A stretch of 64,000 nt of DNA from Candidatus Poribacteria bacterium (lineage in GTDB: Bacteria; Poribacteria; WGA-4E; WGA-3G): contig JAJDUH010000073.1 in the NCBI GenBank assembly GCA_022826805.1, forward strand, positions 1 through 64,000, read 5' to 3'. How positions within the stretch are numbered: the stretch's first letter is position 1; each line of letters starts with the position of its first letter. The notes under the pieces are model-generated. The model worked only from the letters and a program-made list of their open reading frames with translations. It was not told the origin of the DNA and did no database searches. The position numbers were made by a program, and so were the translations under genes. Shown piece by piece: positions 60,944 to 64,000 of this stretch.

Positions 60944-61768
60944 ATGAAAACCACAGGAAAAACGGTGAACATTCCTAAACTGGAAATCTCAGATAAGGAA
61001 CGGTCTGAAAATAAACTTACACCAGAAAGCATTGAGGCCGGGGCACGCCTCTTGCGCGAAGCAGGGTTGGTGGTCATTGAAAGCGTTCTACCGCGTGATT
61101 GGATAGCGGAACTCAACGTCGCTATGCAAACCGTGCTTGATAATGAAAATGAAGAGGATAGCCAAAATGGTGAGCATCCGATGCTAAAAATGCCTTTCAT
61201 GGACCCACGCGTCATTGACAATCCGTTCGCAATGCCAATCCTCAAGGCAGCAATGGGTGAAAAGATTTTCGCTTATCTGCCCTATGGTTGTAATTCCACA
61301 CAGCCGGGGTGTGATATCCAGTGGATTCATCGTGACTCTGGTCAGCTTTTCCCTGAATTGCCGTTTGCGCTACCTGTATCAACGATTGTTGTTAATATTC
61401 CACTCGTCGATTTTACAGTGGAAAATGGAGCAACAGAAGTCTGGCCGGGTTCGCATCTCATTATTGATGACCCAGCGGTACGGAATTCCCCATATAACGT
61501 CTGTGATGAGGATCGCGCTGCACGCCTCCCTTCTTTTCAGTTAGAAATGCCAGCAGGTTCAGTCGTCGTTCGCGATATGCGGTGCTGGCACCGAGCAATG
61601 CCAAATCGGACGCAAACTATTAGACACATGCTTGCGCTTGTCTATTTTCGACGGTTTCATCATTCCCCCGATGCCCCCGGAATCTTCTCACGTCGGATCC
61701 CAGAAGAGATATGGACGGACATGTCCGAAGAGACACAAGAGGTATATCGGTTTCAGACCCACGATTGA
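60944..61768 (+). CDS. PhyH-family Fe(II)/2-oxoglutarate oxygenase
   Basis: 274 aa from ATG 60944, after AGGTG. Motif IQWIHRDSGQ gives H and D, VVRDMRCWHRAMPNRTQTIRHML the distal His and Arg, and GATEVWPGSH the conserved strand. The first 30 residues are a charged extension. It follows the Ldh_2 gene by 45 bases and precedes the GH43-like gene by 21, so the three form one transcript, perhaps degrading a hydroxy-acid or sugar compound (inference). Confidence 0.9.
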   Translation: MKTTGKTVNIPKLEISDKERSENKLTPESIEAGARLLREAGLVVIESVLPRDWIAELNVAMQTVLDNENEEDSQNGEHPMLKMPFMDPRVIDNPFAMPILKAAMGEKIFAYLPYGCNSTQPGCDIQWIHRDSGQLFPELPFALPVSTIVVNIPLVDFTVENGATEVWPGSHLIIDDPAVRNSPYNVCDEDRAARLPSFQLEMPAGSVVVRDMRCWHRAMPNRTQTIRHMLALVYFRRFHHSPDAPGIFSRRIPEEIWTDMSEETQEVYRFQTHD

Positions 61769-61789
61769 GGAACCATCAAGAGGAGGAAT

Positions 61790-62683
61790 ATGGAACGTAC
61801 ATTGTTAATTCATCCAGAAATGTCTGAGCTTGACAGAGAACACGGATTCTCCAATATTAATGGACCGTCCCTCGTCCGAGTGCCAGAATGGGTAGAAAAT
61901 CCATTAGGACAATACTATCTCTACTTCGCGCATCACCGCGGTGCCTATATTCGCTTGGCTTATGCTGACGCGATTGAGGGACCTTACACTGTACATCGTC
62001 CAGGGGCATTGCATCGCGACAGGACTGTTTTTCGAGGGTGTGACCACATTGCTTCGCCGGACGTACACATAGACGAAGAGAACCGCCGTTTCTTTATGTA
62101 CTTCCACGGAAATCCGCGTGGGGGGCAAGTAACCAGTTGGGCAACTTCTACTGATGGTGTGAATTATACGCCCTCCGATACAATGGATAGGCGAAACAGT
62201 GCCTACTTTCGCGTCTTTTGGTGGCAGGGACACCCCTATGCGACGTATCACGGTTGGATCAGTCGCGCTGAAACACCTGAATGGACAGCGTCGTTCATTG
62301 AGCGAGACACACCTCTCTTTCCGCGCAAGTCGCCTGACGACAATACTGGCTTTCCGCGCCACACAGCGAATCTTTTGGAAGGAGATGTCTTAACTGTCTA
62401 TTATTCACTGTATGGGGATAGTCCAGAGCGCATCAAAAAAAGCACAGTACAGTTGACAGACGATTGGAATGACTGGCATCCGTCTGAACCTATAGAGGTT
62501 ATCGCCCCAAAATACGATTTTGAGGGTGTGGATCTGCCGATTAAGCGATCAACGGGAGGGTTAGATCGGGAGCGTGTGCATGAACTTCGGGATCCGGCTA
62601 TCTATTGTGAGGATGGGAACACATGGCTACTTTATTCTGTCGCCGGGGAACAGGGAATTGCGATTATACAAATAGCTGATTAG
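61790..62683 (+). CDS. GH43/GH117-like five-bladed propeller glycosidase
   Basis: 297 aa, cytoplasmic (no signal peptide). The blades have the look of a five-bladed furanosidase-type propeller: FSNINGPSLVRVPEWVENPLGQYYLYFAHH, LAYADAIEGPYTVH, SPDVHIDEENRRFFMYFHG, TSTDGVNYTP, FWWQGHPYATYHGW and HELRDPAIYCEDGNTWLLYSVAGEQG. Acidic residues in SPDV and RDPAI are plausible catalytic groups. AGGAGG precedes ATG 61790. Substrate unknown; it could also be an inactive relative. Confidence 0.75.
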   Translation: MERTLLIHPEMSELDREHGFSNINGPSLVRVPEWVENPLGQYYLYFAHHRGAYIRLAYADAIEGPYTVHRPGALHRDRTVFRGCDHIASPDVHIDEENRRFFMYFHGNPRGGQVTSWATSTDGVNYTPSDTMDRRNSAYFRVFWWQGHPYATYHGWISRAETPEWTASFIERDTPLFPRKSPDDNTGFPRHTANLLEGDVLTVYYSLYGDSPERIKKSTVQLTDDWNDWHPSEPIEVIAPKYDFEGVDLPIKRSTGGLDRERVHELRDPAIYCEDGNTWLLYSVAGEQGIAIIQIAD

Positions 62684-62710
62684 CCAATCCTATGGTTTAA
62701 AATGGGTATT

Positions 62711-63865
62711 TCATGACAAAGAATTTAACAATTCGTTCCAATAGTCTAAATGAGTTGCTTTGATGTCTGTGTTTTGGTTAAAATCCAACTGAAGATTTTT
62801 TGAATAGCAATCTAAAAACAGTTTTGGATTGCTCAACAACCGCAGATAGTATTTTAGTGAGGGAAGGATGCCGTTAACAATTACTTCACAACCATGCTGC
62901 CTATGGATTTGCTGAATTAATTGGTCTACTGTTTCTGACTCGTTAACGTTTGGTTCTGCTGTGGTGAGTAGGTAGTACCGACGGACAGGTGTCTCATAAA
63001 ACTTTTCGTAACCATCCTTAACAAGTTGTGGTGAAATTGGAATGTTGTGTTTAATTTCGACCGATTCGAAAAAATTCCCATTTTCGTCCAGCACTTCAAT
63101 ATCCCCAATCCCACCAGATTTGATGTCCGATGTAGTGTGGCTTTTCAGTGGAGAGAGCGTTTTACCTTTATATCGCTCGATTGCCATCAGCATTTCATAA
63201 GCGGAATAGACTGCTAATACAGGGAGTCGTGAGGCACCGGCAACACGATAGTTAAACGAAAAGTGATACTTCAGAGAATTTACGATGGTATTGATTGTTA
63301 TCGGGTCTGATTGTGAGGATTGAATAGAATCTTCATCAGTATTTTCAAACAGACTGAGACTAACTTGGGGTCTTGCTATCACATCAATCAGAGAAGCGAA
63401 TATCGCTTGAAGATATTTTCTTGGATCGGCTTGGTTTTCCTCAACATCATTGAGAATCTGAAGAAATGAGTTCTTCACTGCTGTATCACGAATCTTGCCA
63501 AGATACTCTAAAGTATATGGGTGAGCTTGCTCAAGCGAGCGTGTTAACCAGCCACTACCACCTTTCATAGCAAATCTCTGAAACTTCTCCCGGATAAAAG
63601 GAGTCACGTGCCGAGTGTCAAAGCCTCTTCCTGAATAACCATTCAGTAATTCCTTTTTGTGATATCGAATGTCTTGAGTTGGTGTTTCTATCTTTTTTGT
63701 AACAGATGTAATCAGAACTGCCAGTACCGCTTTTTGGGACTCTGCTTTTTCGGTGATAATCTTAACCCAATTTTCTTGAGTTTCTGAGAGATCGAAGTGA
63801 GTATTGTCCTTTGACTTTGCCAGTTGATAGGCATCTTCCAAAATTGAACGTGCCTTATTCATCAT
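62711..63865 (-). CDS. SacI-like type II restriction endonuclease
   Basis: 384 aa. The N-terminal half (QKAVLAVLITSVTKKIETP, YSGRGFDTRHVTPFIREKF, GGSGWLTRSLEQAHPYTLEY) matches the helical region of restriction enzymes annotated as SacI family. The nuclease core is SGGIGDIEVLDENGNFFESVEIKHN, a PD-(D/E)xK site with Asp in GDIEV and E-x-K in VEIKH. It starts at an ATGA overlap with the stop of the methyltransferase gene. Recognition sequence cannot be read. Family assignment is moderate, endonuclease role strong. Confidence 0.78.
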   Translation of the reverse strand: MMNKARSILEDAYQLAKSKDNTHFDLSETQENWVKIITEKAESQKAVLAVLITSVTKKIETPTQDIRYHKKELLNGYSGRGFDTRHVTPFIREKFQRFAMKGGSGWLTRSLEQAHPYTLEYLGKIRDTAVKNSFLQILNDVEENQADPRKYLQAIFASLIDVIARPQVSLSLFENTDEDSIQSSQSDPITINTIVNSLKYHFSFNYRVAGASRLPVLAVYSAYEMLMAIERYKGKTLSPLKSHTTSDIKSGGIGDIEVLDENGNFFESVEIKHNIPISPQLVKDGYEKFYETPVRRYYLLTTAEPNVNESETVDQLIQQIHRQHGCEVIVNGILPSLKYYLRLLSNPKLFLDCYSKNLQLDFNQNTDIKATHLDYWNELLNSLS

Positions 63866-64000
63866 TTACCCTCAAATAGACGGGACGAGGCATTCGGCGT
63901 TTCTGAAATACGTTGTTGAGCATCTTCACAGTATTCAGCATTAATATCATAGCCGATATAATGTCTACCCAGTTTTTTGCAAGCAACTGCAGTTGAACCG
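63862..64000 (-). CDS. DNA methyltransferase, 3' end only
   Basis: The last 45 codons of a gene entering from the right edge. GSTAVACKKLGRHYIGYDIN is the SAM-binding motif I region found at the C-terminus of beta-class N4-cytosine/N6-adenine methyltransferases, followed by AEYCEDAQQRI. Its TGA (63862-63864) overlaps the restriction gene ATG (63863-63865). It should protect host DNA against that enzyme. Confidence 0.85.
   Translation of the reverse strand, partial: GSTAVACKKLGRHYIGYDINAEYCEDAQQRISETPNASSRLFEGK

Overview
The window looks like a chromosome fragment from a Gram-negative-type, uncultivated bacterium, most likely a member of Candidatus Poribacteria (inference). The supporting signs are many phytanoyl-CoA dioxygenase (PhyH) homologues, secreted LamG proteins, a DUF6785-like membrane protein, ECF sigma factors fused to beta-propellers, a DUF4159 protein, and many dispersed palindromic repeats. 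No rRNA, tRNA or CRISPR array was recognised.

Layout. 1-4.9 kb: three paralogous secreted proteins with a PA14-like core and a secreted Kelch propeller. 5.2-8.5 kb: a BatC/BatD-like pair and a CopD-like membrane protein. 8.5-16.1 kb: a repeat-rich accessory region with REP-like palindromes, an orphan membrane protein, an IS200/RAYT-like transposase between inverted hairpin repeats, and a 1598-aa single-chain restriction-modification enzyme (type ISP-like). 16.5-25.9 kb: small membrane proteins, an Eis-like acetyltransferase, ComEC, a zinc dehydrogenase, ArgB and an unknown protein. 25.9-28.7 kb: a PIN toxin broken by a perfect 25-bp duplication, its antitoxin, a Gfo/Idh/MocA oxidoreductase and a PhyH protein. 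28.8-34.0 kb: a heterodimeric ABC exporter pair and a MacB/FtsX-like permease. 34.2-49.6 kb: two paralogous sigma-TM-propeller fusions, each followed by envelope genes, then a TonB-like/Omp85/DUF4159 operon. 49.8-62.7 kb: a PhyH/LamG catabolic-looking cluster with an SDR, an Ldh_2 dehydrogenase and a GH43-like propeller. 62.7-64 kb: a SacI-like restriction enzyme and the 3' end of its DNA methyltransferase.

Two signals stand out. (1) Nine secreted proteins with unrelated folds end in the same short tail, roughly [VI][DEN]P-x-[GD]-K-[LAV]-x-T-x-W-[AG]-x-[ILM]-K. This looks like an undescribed C-terminal sorting or anchoring signal. (2) The two sigma factors carry a transmembrane helix and a large extracytoplasmic Asp-box propeller, with no anti-sigma factor nearby. 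A 28-bp element with ECF-promoter geometry (TGCAMC[CT]TT, 18 bases after the AMC, then YRTC, usually CGTC) lies upstream of both, of the TonB/Omp85 operon and of the Kelch gene. Together these suggest an autoregulated, one-polypeptide transmembrane sigma system controlling outer-membrane and surface proteins, at least two of which carry the tail. This system is inferred from sequence alone.
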